Below, piece by piece: positions 1 through 8,285 of a stretch of 64,000 bases of DNA. Within the stretch, counting starts at the first letter, position 1. Each line of letters starts with the position of its first letter. Under the pieces are notes generated by a model. It made no database searches and was not told where the DNA came from. It saw only the letters and a list, made by a program, of their open reading frames with translations. The stretch is from Namhaeicola litoreus (GTDB lineage: Bacteria > Bacteroidota > Bacteroidia > Flavobacteriales > Flavobacteriaceae), in assembly GCF_042679565.1 (NCBI RefSeq), contig NZ_JBHTMY010000001.1, positions 186,001-250,000 on the forward strand, written 5' to 3'. Position numbers and translations under genes: made by a program.

Positions 1-147
1 AATATCCTCATCTCTATGCATGGCATCTATGGCATTGTGCAATTCTTGGATCGTTTCTGCATTAAGTGCATTGAGCTTTTTGGGTCTGTTAATAGTGATA
101 AGCGCCAAATATGCTTTTTTTTCTACTAAAATATTGTTGTATTCCAT
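1..147 (-). CDS. Enoyl-CoA hydratase/isomerase (crotonase) family protein, N-terminal part
   Basis: The first 49 codons are present, and the gene runs off the left edge of the window. The protein begins MEYNNILVEKKAYLALITIN and continues with RPKKLNALN, the usual crotonase N-terminal strand and the N-R-P-x-x-x-N-A-L motif that precedes the oxyanion-hole region. Members hydrate or isomerise acyl-CoA thioesters, often in fatty or amino acid catabolism. The substrate cannot be told from this fragment. The ATG lies 4 bases after the stop of the upstream sensor kinase, so the two genes probably share a transcript. The active-site residues are outside the window. Confidence 0.85.
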   Translation of the reverse strand, partial: MEYNNILVEKKAYLALITINRPKKLNALNAETIQELHNAIDAMHRDEDI

Positions 148-151
148 CCTC

Positions 152-1606
152 TTAATTTTTAGGTAAGGTTACTATAAAGGTTGTTCCTTCATTAATTTCT
201 GAGTTAAATTGTATGGTGCCACCATAGGCTTCAATGATATTTTTCACCATAGAAAGGCCCAATCCCATGCCACTGCTTTTGGTTGTAAATTTAGGTTCGA
301 ATATTTTTTGGGCATCGCTTTCGGTAATCCCTTCTCCATTATCTGCCACCTGAATAATGATATGTTCAATTGTTTCTAAAAGTCGCACATCGATAAAAGG
401 ATTCTTTTGGTTTTGTAAAGCTTGAATTGCATTTGTCACCAGATTTGTTACGATTCTAGTCAATTGAATTTTATCCAAATTCGCATAAATCATTTCTTTA
501 TCAGGATGAAATTGAATAAATGGTTCGTGAAAAATATCCAGGGCAATTTTTACTTCGTTTACCACATTCAATCTTTCTTTATTCTGTTTAGGCATTTCGG
601 CAAAGCTTGAAAAAGCACTGGCTATGGTACTCATGGTATCTATTTGTTGAATCAGGCTTTCACTAAACTCGGAGACTTTTGTTTTGATATCAGGATCTTT
701 AGGATCAAAAGTGTGCTCAAAACTTTGTATGGTCAAGCGCATTGGTGTTAAGGGGTTTTTAATTTCATGGGCCACCTGACGAGCCATTTCGCGCCAAGCT
801 TGTTTTCTTTCAACTTCGGCCAATTTTACAGCACTCACTTCCAACTGATCTACCATTTTGTTATATGAATTGACCAATGCATAAATACCATCGTTCGTAT
901 CATCTAAAATAATTTTTTCGTTTTTGGTGCCTAATTCTGTAGCTTTTAATCTTTCGCTTACATATTGAATAGATTTGGTGATATAATTAGATAAAAAATA
1001 AGCGATCAAAATGGCCAGAAACAAAATCACCAAATACACCATAAACAAACGTCCTAAAAATTCTCGCAACTCTTTATCCTGGAAAGAATTATCTTGAAAA
1101 TAAGGCACCCCAATAATACCCACTCTTTTGAAACTCGGGTTTAAAATAAAAGAATAGGACGATCTGTACTTTTTATCTTTCCCTGATTCTAAAAAAACTA
1201 CTTCCCTATTATCAGGGTTATTTCTAATCTTGTTGAGAACATCTTCATTTAATTGCTTAGTTCTTCCTGCTTCGCTAATTCTATTAGAACTACCGATAAG
1301 TTTACCATTTAAATCATAAATATTCATATCGATATTATGAATATCAGAAATTTCATTGATTTTTTGACTAATTATCCTTACCGCTGAAGTAGTGTCTAAA
1401 GGATTCTGGGCGTTATGGTATAACTCATAAGTCACAGCCGATTTAATGGCCTCTTCTTTTCTTTCTAATCTTTTTTGATGGTAATCTTCGGTCTGTTCAT
1501 TGTATTGATAAATGGTTATTGCCGCAATCAATATAGATGCCACAACAACCAATAGTATCATCGAAATAAAAATACGCGTACGAAGTGATACCGATTTAAG
1601 GTTCAT
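152..1606 (-). CDS. NtrY-like sensor histidine kinase
   Basis: This is a membrane sensor kinase of 484 aa. Visible parts are TM1 (about 12-33), an extracytoplasmic sensor segment (about 34-184), TM2 (about 187-206), HAMP (about 207-260), and an H-box with AHEIKNPLTPMRL and phospho-acceptor His280. The ATPase follows, with an N-box (N388, N392), G1 motif DNGEG (422-426) and G2 motif GMGLGL (446-451). The H-E-I-K-N-P-L-T-P signature is that of the NtrY group. No PAS domain is evident between HAMP and the H-box, unlike classical NtrY. No response regulator is adjacent, so the partner is unknown. It starts 57 bases after trpA in the same direction, with only a weak AT-rich hairpin between them, so read-through from the trp operon is possible. 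Confidence 0.9.
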   Translation of the reverse strand: MNLKSVSLRTRIFISMILLVVVASILIAAITIYQYNEQTEDYHQKRLERKEEAIKSAVTYELYHNAQNPLDTTSAVRIISQKINEISDIHNIDMNIYDLNGKLIGSSNRISEAGRTKQLNEDVLNKIRNNPDNREVVFLESGKDKKYRSSYSFILNPSFKRVGIIGVPYFQDNSFQDKELREFLGRLFMVYLVILFLAILIAYFLSNYITKSIQYVSERLKATELGTKNEKIILDDTNDGIYALVNSYNKMVDQLEVSAVKLAEVERKQAWREMARQVAHEIKNPLTPMRLTIQSFEHTFDPKDPDIKTKVSEFSESLIQQIDTMSTIASAFSSFAEMPKQNKERLNVVNEVKIALDIFHEPFIQFHPDKEMIYANLDKIQLTRIVTNLVTNAIQALQNQKNPFIDVRLLETIEHIIIQVADNGEGITESDAQKIFEPKFTTKSSGMGLGLSMVKNIIEAYGGTIQFNSEINEGTTFIVTLPKN

Positions 1607-1663
1607 GAATTTTTTTTTTATAAAGATAACAAAAGTGTTATTTCTTTATTCCGCCGATTCTAT

Positions 1664-2425
1664 TTAACGCAGGGAATCGATAAAAGAATCAATTCCGTTT
1701 AAGCCTTGGTCTGTCAAACATTTCACAAAAGCTGAGCCTATGATGGCTCCTCTGGCATATGTGGTTGCCTGTTCAAAAGTGTCTTTATTCGAAATTCCAA
1801 ATCCAACAATTTGCGGTGTACTTAAATTCATTGCATGAATTCTTTCAAAATAAGCACTCTGTACATTTCCAAATGAATTTTTAGCTCCCGTTGTACTTGC
1901 CGAACTCACCATGTAAATAAATCCTTTAGAAATTTTATCAATGAATCTGATTCGTTCTTCACTTGTTTGGGGCGTAATCAAAAACACATTGATCAAACCG
2001 TGTTTCGAAAACACTTCTTCATAGTTATCGTGAAAAACATCCACAGGTAAATCAGGTATAATTAATCCGTCTATCCCCACTTCAGCACATTTCTCGCAAA
2101 ACTTTTCTACACCATATTGCAAAATAGGATTAAAATATCCCATGATAATAAGCGGAATTTCAACTGTTTTTCTGATATTTTTTAGCTGATCAAATAGCAA
2201 ATCACTCGTCATTCCGTTTTTTAGAGCTTGTGTACTACTTTCCTGAATGGTTGGTCCATCAGCAAGAGGATCAGAAAAAGGTAATCCAATCTCGATCATA
2301 TCTACACCATTCTTTTGCAACTTTTCTATAATCACTGCGGTATCATTTAGTTCAGGATATCCCGCAGAAAAATAAATAGACAATAGTTTTCTATTTTCTT
2401 TTAGTTTTTGATTGATTCGATTCAT
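1664..2425 (-). CDS. trpA: Tryptophan synthase alpha subunit
   Basis: The alpha subunit cleaves indole-3-glycerol phosphate to indole and glyceraldehyde 3-phosphate, and passes indole to TrpB. The protein is 253 aa, normal for the family. The N-terminal catalytic Glu region MIEIGLPFSDPLADGPTIQ, the IIPDLP strand with the second catalytic acid, and the phosphate-binding GFGIS segment near residue 210 are all visible. It is the last trp gene of the trpEGDCFBA operon and starts 10 bases after trpB ends, which fits translational coupling of the two subunits. Confidence 0.97.
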   Translation of the reverse strand: MNRINQKLKENRKLLSIYFSAGYPELNDTAVIIEKLQKNGVDMIEIGLPFSDPLADGPTIQESSTQALKNGMTSDLLFDQLKNIRKTVEIPLIIMGYFNPILQYGVEKFCEKCAEVGIDGLIIPDLPVDVFHDNYEEVFSKHGLINVFLITPQTSEERIRFIDKISKGFIYMVSSASTTGAKNSFGNVQSAYFERIHAMNLSTPQIVGFGISNKDTFEQATTYARGAIIGSAFVKCLTDQGLNGIDSFIDSLR

Positions 2426-2435
2426 GGCTCTACGC

Positions 2436-3623
2436 TTAGGCTAGATTAAAGTATTTGATATAGGTATTGAGGTCTTTATCCCCTCTTCCAGACAAATTGA
2501 TTACAACAATATCATCGGGTTTAAAAGATATTTTTGAAAGAACTGCCAGGGCATGAGCGGTTTCTATGGCAGGAATTATTCCTTCCAATTTACTCAATTC
2601 TAAACCTGCTTCCATTGCCTCGTCATCTGTGGCATTTAAAAATTCTGCCCTTCTTGTCTGAAACAAATGAGCATGTTGTGGTCCAACCCCTGGATAATCC
2701 AATCCGGCTGATATTGAATAGGGCTCAACAATCTGGCCATCTGCCGTTTGCATCAAGATCGTTTTACTTCCATGGATAATACCGATTTTTCCTAAAATAG
2801 AGGTCGCAGCAGATTCTCCTGAGTTTACACCCTTTCCTGCTGCTTCAACAGCTACTAGCTTTACATTCTCATCATCTAAATAATGATAGAAAGCACCGGC
2901 AGCATTCGAACCACCACCTACGCAGGCTATCACGTAATTAGGGTTTTCAGTTCCTTCATGCTCCTTTAATTGCCATTTCATTTCTTCTGATATCACCGAT
3001 TGAAATCTAGCAACCATATCGGGATATGGATGAAATCCTACTACAGAACCTATAATATAATGTGTATCAACAGGATTATTGATCCATGCCCTTATGGCTT
3101 CATTGGTAGCATCTTTCAAAGTCTTACTCCCTGATGTGGCCGGAACAACTCTAGCACCCAACATTTTCATTCTCGCAACATTAGGCGCCTGGCGGGCAAT
3201 GTCTATTTCTCCCATATATACCGTACAATCAAGTCCGGCTAAGGCACACACAGTGGCCGTGGCTACGCCGTGTTGACCTGCTCCCGTTTCTGCAATGATT
3301 CTTTTTTTACCAAGGCGTTTAGCAACAAGAATTTGTCCGATCGTATTATTGATTTTATGAGCACCTGTATGGTTTAAATCTTCTCTTTTTAAGTAGATTT
3401 TGGCTTTATATTTATCAGAAAGTCGTTCTGCTAAATACAAGGGCGAAGGTCTTCCTACATAATCCTTTAACAAACCTTGAAACTCTTTTTTAAAATCCGG
3501 ATCTGCCATGATTTCAAGATAGTTTTCTTGGAGTTCTTCCATATTTGGGTACAACATCTCAGGTACAAAACTACCTCCAAATTCGCCGTAATAACCCTTT
3601 TCGTTTGCGTGATAATTCATCAT
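2436..3623 (-). CDS. trpB: Tryptophan synthase beta subunit
   Basis: The PLP-dependent beta subunit condenses indole with serine to give tryptophan. The protein is 395 aa. The PLP lysine lies in HTGAHKINN (K90), the phosphate-binding loop GGGSNA is near residue 235, and the C-terminal NLSGRGDKD is typical. The N-terminal G-x-Y-G-x-F-G-G-x-F-V-P-E signature marks the standard TrpB1 type that pairs with TrpA. There are two adjacent ATG codons at 3623 and 3620; either may be used. It follows trpF by 7 bases in the operon. Confidence 0.98.
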   Translation of the reverse strand: MMNYHANEKGYYGEFGGSFVPEMLYPNMEELQENYLEIMADPDFKKEFQGLLKDYVGRPSPLYLAERLSDKYKAKIYLKREDLNHTGAHKINNTIGQILVAKRLGKKRIIAETGAGQHGVATATVCALAGLDCTVYMGEIDIARQAPNVARMKMLGARVVPATSGSKTLKDATNEAIRAWINNPVDTHYIIGSVVGFHPYPDMVARFQSVISEEMKWQLKEHEGTENPNYVIACVGGGSNAAGAFYHYLDDENVKLVAVEAAGKGVNSGESAATSILGKIGIIHGSKTILMQTADGQIVEPYSISAGLDYPGVGPQHAHLFQTRRAEFLNATDDEAMEAGLELSKLEGIIPAIETAHALAVLSKISFKPDDIVVINLSGRGDKDLNTYIKYFNLA

Positions 3624-3630
3624 ATTTTTT

Positions 3631-4281
3631 TTAATTCAAAGAATTCAACTCTTTTGTGAATGCATCTATTAATTTGATATCCTTTTCTCCAGGAGCTACT
3701 TCAAATTTACTGTTTACATCTAAAACCTTACATTTCCTTGCACTAGGTTGATTCAAAAATTTGTTTATTTTATCCAAACTTTCTATGCCAATTCCACCAC
3801 TCAAAAAGTAGGGTTTATCAAGGTTATAACTGTTGAGAATATCCCAATCAAAGGAAATGCCATTTCCACCTTTTTCTTTCCCTTTTGTGTCGAACAAAAA
3901 ATAATCCACTGTTTCTTTGTAAGTTGTTAACTGTTGAAAATTAAAACCTTCTATAACAGCAAAAGCTTTAATTATTTCTAATTTCTTCATTCCAGAATCT
4001 ACAATTTTCTGTTTTAAAACATTGATATATTCAACGGATTCATCGCCGTGTAACTGAATGGCTTGGAGATTATATTTTAATGTTAAATTGACCAATTGAT
4101 CTATTTCTTCATCTACAAAAACTCCTGTTTTTTTTATTGTTTGGGGTAGTTTAGGCATATTTCCTTCAAAGTATCTTTTAGATTTTGGATAAAATATAAA
4201 ACCCATATAATCAGGTAATAATCGAGATAAAGCCTCAATATTCTCCTGATACTTCATTCCGCAAACCTTTATTTTAACCAT
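3631..4281 (-). CDS. trpF: Phosphoribosylanthranilate isomerase
   Basis: TrpF performs the Amadori rearrangement of phosphoribosylanthranilate to CdRP, the third step after chorismate. The protein is 216 aa. The start MVKIKVCGMKYQENI carries the conserved K-x-C-G-M with the catalytic Cys. The aspartate comes in the YFLFDTKGK strand, and the phosphate-binding loop is FLSGGIGIESL. The gene overlaps the 3' end of trpC by 8 bases, which suggests translational coupling. In this organism TrpC and TrpF are separate proteins, not fused as in enterobacteria. Confidence 0.96.
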   Translation of the reverse strand: MVKIKVCGMKYQENIEALSRLLPDYMGFIFYPKSKRYFEGNMPKLPQTIKKTGVFVDEEIDQLVNLTLKYNLQAIQLHGDESVEYINVLKQKIVDSGMKKLEIIKAFAVIEGFNFQQLTTYKETVDYFLFDTKGKEKGGNGISFDWDILNSYNLDKPYFLSGGIGIESLDKINKFLNQPSARKCKVLDVNSKFEVAPGEKDIKLIDAFTKELNSLN

Positions 4282-5059
4282 GATACAAGTCTTGAATAAA
4301 ATCTATTGCGGCTAATCCAGGATCTGTTGTTTTCATGAAATTTTCGCCAATTAAAAAACCCTGAAACCCACATCTTTTTAATTCCAAAATGGTCGAAACA
4401 TTGCTAATACCACTTTCAGATACTTTTACTTTCTCTTTTGGAATCAATTCCGATAAACTTTTACTGATTTCAATACTTACATCAAAAGTTTTTAGATTCC
4501 TATTATTGACGCCCACCAAATCGACGCACCCAAGAGGAGACTTTTTTAATTCTTCTTCGTTATGCACTTCCAAAAGAACATCCAAACTCAAAGATTTTGC
4601 CAAAGCAGACAAATCTTTTATTTCAGAACTATTTAAGACGGCAGCAATGAGTAAAATAGCATCGGCACCAAAGGCTCTAGCTTCGTATATCTGGTATGGA
4701 TCGATGATAAACTCCTTACGTAAAACGGGAATATCCACACTATTTCTCACCTGTATTAAATCATCTAATGCACCACCAAAATATTTTGTATCGGTTAATA
4801 CCGATATCCCAGAAGCACCTGCCATTTCGTAGCCCTTTACTACTTCAACAACACCATTTTGATCATTGATTATCTGCTTTGAAGGCGACTTTCTTTTGAA
4901 CTCACTAATGATACCGCTTCCGGTTCTTATTGAATCGGCCAACGAATAAGTTTCTCTTTCAAATAATGGTGAATGCTTATAAAATTCAATCGGAATTAAA
5001 GACTTTTTTGCCTCTACTTCTACTCTTTTGTCCTGAATGATTTTATCTAGGATATTCAT
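4274..5059 (-). CDS. trpC: Indole-3-glycerol phosphate synthase
   Basis: TrpC closes the indole ring of CdRP with release of CO2. It is a TIM-barrel enzyme of 261 aa. Catalytic elements in view are the lysine in SEFKRKSPSK (the E-x-K-x-x-S-P-S motif), LRKEFIIDPYQIYEARAFGADA with the second lysine, GVNNRNLKTF, and VSESGI near the end. It lies 6 bases after trpD and overlaps trpF by 8 bases within the operon. Confidence 0.97.
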   Translation of the reverse strand: MNILDKIIQDKRVEVEAKKSLIPIEFYKHSPLFERETYSLADSIRTGSGIISEFKRKSPSKQIINDQNGVVEVVKGYEMAGASGISVLTDTKYFGGALDDLIQVRNSVDIPVLRKEFIIDPYQIYEARAFGADAILLIAAVLNSSEIKDLSALAKSLSLDVLLEVHNEEELKKSPLGCVDLVGVNNRNLKTFDVSIEISKSLSELIPKEKVKVSESGISNVSTILELKRCGFQGFLIGENFMKTTDPGLAAIDFIQDLYHG

Positions 5060-5065
5060 GACTTT

Positions 5066-6058
5066 TTAATTTGATAAAGCTATTAATGTTTTAAAACTGT
5101 CTAAGGCTCTTTTATCTTGAAGAGATCGCTTGGCAAGCTCAAAACCTTCTTGGTGACTTGTGTTTTTCACTATCGAAATGGCCAATCCTGCATTTGCGCA
5201 AACCACATTATTCTGTGCACTATTGCCCTCTCCGTTTAATATTTTTCTAAAAATTGCAGCACTCTCTTCAATTGTTTTTCCTCCTTTTATTTCTTGTTGA
5301 TTAAGCATTGACACACCAATTTCATCAGGAGAAAACATTCTATTCTCTTTGTTACTAATGATCTTTGTCTGTCCTGTTAAAGAGATCTCATCATATCCGG
5401 CCAAATCGTGTAAAATGGCAAAATTTTTATCCGTGTTTTGATATAAATAACTGTACATTCTCGCCAATTCCAAATTAAATACGCCTACCAATTGATGCTT
5501 TGGAAAAGAGGGGTTCACCATAGGCCCGAGCATATTAAAAAACGTTTTTACACCCAATTCTCTTCTAATTGGTCCGACATTTTTCATTGCCGGATGAAAA
5601 AGTGGTGCATGCAAAAAACAAATACCCGCTTTATCAATTGCATTTTGTAACACGCTTTGTTGGTTTGAAAATTTTACTCCCAAATACTCCAATACGTTTG
5701 AAGAACCGCAGTTGGAAGAAACACCATAATTTCCGTGTTTGGCCACTTTTACACCTGCTCCAGCTGTGACAAAAGAGGCTAAAGTAGAAATGTTAAAAGT
5801 ATCCTTTCCGTCTCCTCCTGTTCCACACAGGTCTATTGTTTCAAAATCAGACAGATCTATGGGTAAACAAAGATCTAACAGCGCCTCCCTAAAACCGTCC
5901 AACTCTTCTACAGAAATGCTTCGCATCATATAAACCGTTAAAAAAGATGCGATTTGACTGTTGTTATATTTTCCTTCTGAAATATTTACCAAAACCGTTT
6001 TCGCCTCATTCTTGCTGATACGTTCGTGCTGAATTAATCGATTTAAAATTTCTTTCAT
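5066..6058 (-). CDS. trpD: Anthranilate phosphoribosyltransferase
   Basis: TrpD transfers the phosphoribosyl group of PRPP to anthranilate. The protein is 330 aa. The glycine-rich PRPP loop DLCGTGGDGKDTFNIST (about residues 75-91), KHGNYGVSS, and the anthranilate-binding region with R-R-E-L-G after VGPI are all present. The metal-binding D-E in LAGYDEIS is conserved. The gene stands alone, without a fused TrpG domain, and follows trpG by 9 bases. Confidence 0.97.
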   Translation of the reverse strand: MKEILNRLIQHERISKNEAKTVLVNISEGKYNNSQIASFLTVYMMRSISVEELDGFREALLDLCLPIDLSDFETIDLCGTGGDGKDTFNISTLASFVTAGAGVKVAKHGNYGVSSNCGSSNVLEYLGVKFSNQQSVLQNAIDKAGICFLHAPLFHPAMKNVGPIRRELGVKTFFNMLGPMVNPSFPKHQLVGVFNLELARMYSYLYQNTDKNFAILHDLAGYDEISLTGQTKIISNKENRMFSPDEIGVSMLNQQEIKGGKTIEESAAIFRKILNGEGNSAQNNVVCANAGLAISIVKNTSHQEGFELAKRSLQDKRALDSFKTLIALSN

Positions 6059-6067
6059 AGCTTTTCT

Positions 6068-6637
6068 CTAATGTTCTATCCAATTTTTTAAAATAGCTTT
6101 TCCGTGTTCTGTTAGAATAGATTCAGGATGATACTGTACAGCACGGACATCATAGTCTTTATGCTTAATAGACATGATCTCGCCGTTTTCATCGATGGAT
6201 GTGACGATCAAATCCTTTGGTAAGTCGCTCGAAACTACCCAGGAATGATATCTTCCTACCTCAAAATTTTGCGGAAGATTACTATATAAAACCTCATCCG
6301 GCTCGGTTAGAAAGATGGGTGAAGAAACGCCGTGATACACCTGACTTAGATTCTCTAATTTCCCACCAAACACCTCAGCAATAGCTTGTTGCCCCAAACA
6401 GATTCCCAAAATACTTTTTGTCGCGGCATATTTTTCAATAATCGGTTTCAACAATCCTGCTTCATCCGGAATTCCCGGTCCTGGAGATAAAAGAATTTTG
6501 TCAAAATCCTTAACTTCTTCCAAACTGAGTTTATCGTTTCTTTTTACAACTACATCACAATCTAAATCCTGCAAATAATGTACGAGATTGTAGGTGAATG
6601 AATCGTAATTGTCAATAACTAATATTTTCTTTGACAT
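6068..6637 (-). CDS. trpG: Anthranilate synthase component II (glutamine amidotransferase)
   Basis: This class I glutamine amidotransferase supplies ammonia to TrpE. The protein is 189 aa. The nucleophile Cys80 is in GICLGQQ, and the His170-x-Glu172 pair is in QYHPESIL. The oxyanion region LSPGPGIPDEAG is intact. In many bacteria TrpG also serves para-aminobenzoate synthesis. No pabB is visible here, so that dual role cannot be judged. It lies 13 bases after trpE. Confidence 0.96.
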   Translation of the reverse strand: MSKKILVIDNYDSFTYNLVHYLQDLDCDVVVKRNDKLSLEEVKDFDKILLSPGPGIPDEAGLLKPIIEKYAATKSILGICLGQQAIAEVFGGKLENLSQVYHGVSSPIFLTEPDEVLYSNLPQNFEVGRYHSWVVSSDLPKDLIVTSIDENGEIMSIKHKDYDVRAVQYHPESILTEHGKAILKNWIEH

Positions 6638-6650
6638 CGCTTTTGCTGAA

Positions 6651-8048
6651 TTAAATTTTTTCCGCCATTTCTAGGGCTAATTTCAGGGCGCCTAATTTAT
6701 TGTACACTTCTTGTAATTCACTTTTAGGATCTGATTTTGCCACAATTCCTGCACCTGCTTGGTAAAAAAGCCTGTGATTTTTACTCAGAAATGAACGGAT
6801 AATAATGGCGTGATTAAAATTTCCCTTAAAATCCATAAAGCCAATAGCACCACCATAAAATGTGCGATTCGTCTTTTCATATTGATCTATCAATTGCATG
6901 GCCCTGTGTTTTGGTGCTCCCGTTAGCGTACCTGCAGGAAATGTGTCGGCCACCACTTGATAGGTAATAGCATCTTTAAACTTCTCGCCTACTACCTTTG
7001 AAACCAAATGAATGACGTGAGAAAAAAATTGTATCTCTTTATAAGTTTCAACATGCACATGTTCTCCGTTCCTACTGAGATCATTTCTTGCTAAATCAAC
7101 TAACATCACATGTTCCGCATTTTCCTTTTCATCTTTAGCCAAAGCTTTTGCTGCTTCGAGATCTTTTTCATCGTTACCGGTTCTTCGAAAAGTTCCTGCA
7201 ATAGGATGAATTTCTGCTTTTCCATTTTTCACAACCAATTGAGCTTCGGGCGACGAACCAAAAATTTTAAAATCACCATAGTCAAAGTAAAATAAGTAAG
7301 GTGAGGGATTAATGGAACGCAAGGCACGATATACATTAAATTCATCTCCTTTAAAACTTTGCGAAAACTGACGAGATAATACAAGTTGAAAAACATCTCC
7401 TCTAAAGCAATGCCTTTTGGCTTGTTCTACCAATTCTAGGTATTCATTGTCAGTAAAACTAGACGCTTCATCATCCCCATTTTTAAAACTGTAAGAGGCG
7501 AAATTTTTATTCTCGATTAATTGATGGATTTCGTCTGTATTATTTTTCCCTGAAAGGCTATGACAAAATATAAAAGCCTCATTTTTAAAATGATTGATCG
7601 CAATAATATTCTGATATACTGCGTAATACACTTCTGGTATTTGCAATTTATTTTCTTTTGAAGTAATAGAAATATCTTCAAAAAACTGAACAGCATCATA
7701 ACTTATATAGCCAAATAAACCGTTGTTGATGAATTTAAATTTCTGGTCTTCTGCTTCAAACTTTTGACTGAAATTATGAATCTCCATTGGAACATCGACC
7801 CCCTGATTTATCTCGATTACAAGATCCTTCCCATCTGGAAAGTGTTGATGAATTTTAGAATCTTGTACAGAAATACTCGCGATTGGATTAAAACAGATAT
7901 AAGAAAAACTATTCTCATTACCATGATAATCAGATGATTCTAATAAAATACTATTTGGAAAATTATCGCGAATCTTTAAATAAATACTCACAGGTGTTAT
8001 GGTATCCGATAGAATTTTTTTGAATGATGTTTTAATTTGATAGATCAT
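6651..8048 (-). CDS. trpE: Anthranilate synthase component I
   Basis: TrpE makes anthranilate from chorismate with ammonia from TrpG. The protein has 465 aa from the chosen start. Near the N-terminus SILLESSD carries the LLES element that binds tryptophan for feedback inhibition. The chorismate-binding domain shows QLVLSRQF, GSSPE, PIAGT, DEKENAEHVMLVDLARND, and the C-terminal GGAIGFMDF and AGAGIV motifs. The ATG at 8048 is preferred. The longer frame would begin with a TTG at 8081 inside the attenuator hairpin. This is the first structural gene of the operon, so it is under both attenuation and probably allosteric control. Confidence 0.96.
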   Translation of the reverse strand: MIYQIKTSFKKILSDTITPVSIYLKIRDNFPNSILLESSDYHGNENSFSYICFNPIASISVQDSKIHQHFPDGKDLVIEINQGVDVPMEIHNFSQKFEAEDQKFKFINNGLFGYISYDAVQFFEDISITSKENKLQIPEVYYAVYQNIIAINHFKNEAFIFCHSLSGKNNTDEIHQLIENKNFASYSFKNGDDEASSFTDNEYLELVEQAKRHCFRGDVFQLVLSRQFSQSFKGDEFNVYRALRSINPSPYLFYFDYGDFKIFGSSPEAQLVVKNGKAEIHPIAGTFRRTGNDEKDLEAAKALAKDEKENAEHVMLVDLARNDLSRNGEHVHVETYKEIQFFSHVIHLVSKVVGEKFKDAITYQVVADTFPAGTLTGAPKHRAMQLIDQYEKTNRTFYGGAIGFMDFKGNFNHAIIIRSFLSKNHRLFYQAGAGIVAKSDPKSELQEVYNKLGALKLALEMAEKI

Positions 8049-8054
8049 ATTTCG

Positions 8055-8084
8055 AAAAAAAAAGGCTTGTCGTGAAGACAAGCC
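8055..8084 (-). terminator. trp attenuator (intrinsic terminator in leader)
   Basis: On the minus strand GGCTTGTC-TTCAC-GACAAGCC forms a perfect 8-bp stem (8064-8071 with 8077-8084) followed by nine T residues (8055-8063), only 6 bases before the trpE ATG. The loop-proximal strand CTTCACG (8071-8077) is perfectly complementary to CGTGAAG (8116-8122) at the end of the leader peptide frame. That pairing would disrupt the terminator and so acts as a candidate antiterminator. This is the arrangement expected of ribosome-mediated attenuation. Confidence 0.9.
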
Positions 8085-8112
8085 AATTAGTTATATTTTT
8101 TTACAACAAGTA

Positions 8113-8175
8113 CTACTTCACGGAACTGTAATTCTGCAAAGACCACCACCAAGTATGTACAAATTGATTTTTCAT
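8113..8175 (-). CDS. trpL: trp operon leader peptide
   Basis: This is a 20-codon frame beginning MKNQFVHTWWW and ending SSVK. Three consecutive TGG codons are at positions 9-11. It starts about 12 bases after a TAnnTTTG -7 box and ends 29 bases before the attenuator hairpin. When tryptophan is scarce, a ribosome stalled on the Trp codons would cover the CTTTGC segment just downstream. That segment can otherwise pair with GTGAAG. The stall frees CGTGAAG to pair with the terminator and lets transcription reach trpE. The Trp run, position and pairing are seen directly; the mechanism is inferred from classical trp leaders. Confidence 0.9.
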   Translation of the reverse strand: MKNQFVHTWWWSLQNYSSVK

Positions 8176-8186
8176 TTTTACTTGAG

Positions 8187-8216
8187 CAAATTTAACAACA
8201 ATTTTCAAAAAACAAA
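8187..8216 (-). promoter_or_regulatory. trp operon promoter (Bacteroidota type)
   Basis: On the minus strand, TTTG (8216-8213) is separated by 18 bases from TAAATTTG (8194-8187), matching the -33/-7 pattern of Bacteroidota sigma factor promoters (TTTG, then TAnnTTTG). Transcription should begin near 8180, giving a very short 5' leader before the trpL ATG at 8175. Confidence 0.7.
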
Positions 8217-8285
8217 GAAAGTTTATAATAATTATAGCTAACTCTCAATTTCCCTATATTATTCGTAATATATACACCTAAAAAA

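Noticed and set aside
1607..1663. Hairpin AATAACA-CTTT-TGTTATC after trpA considered as operon terminator
   Set aside because: The stem is AT-rich and followed by TTTATAAAA, a poor T run. It was left as a weak element and not called.
4389..4832. 147-codon open frame antisense to trpC
   Set aside because: It lies fully inside a strongly conserved gene on the other strand, and has no signal, domain or promoter.
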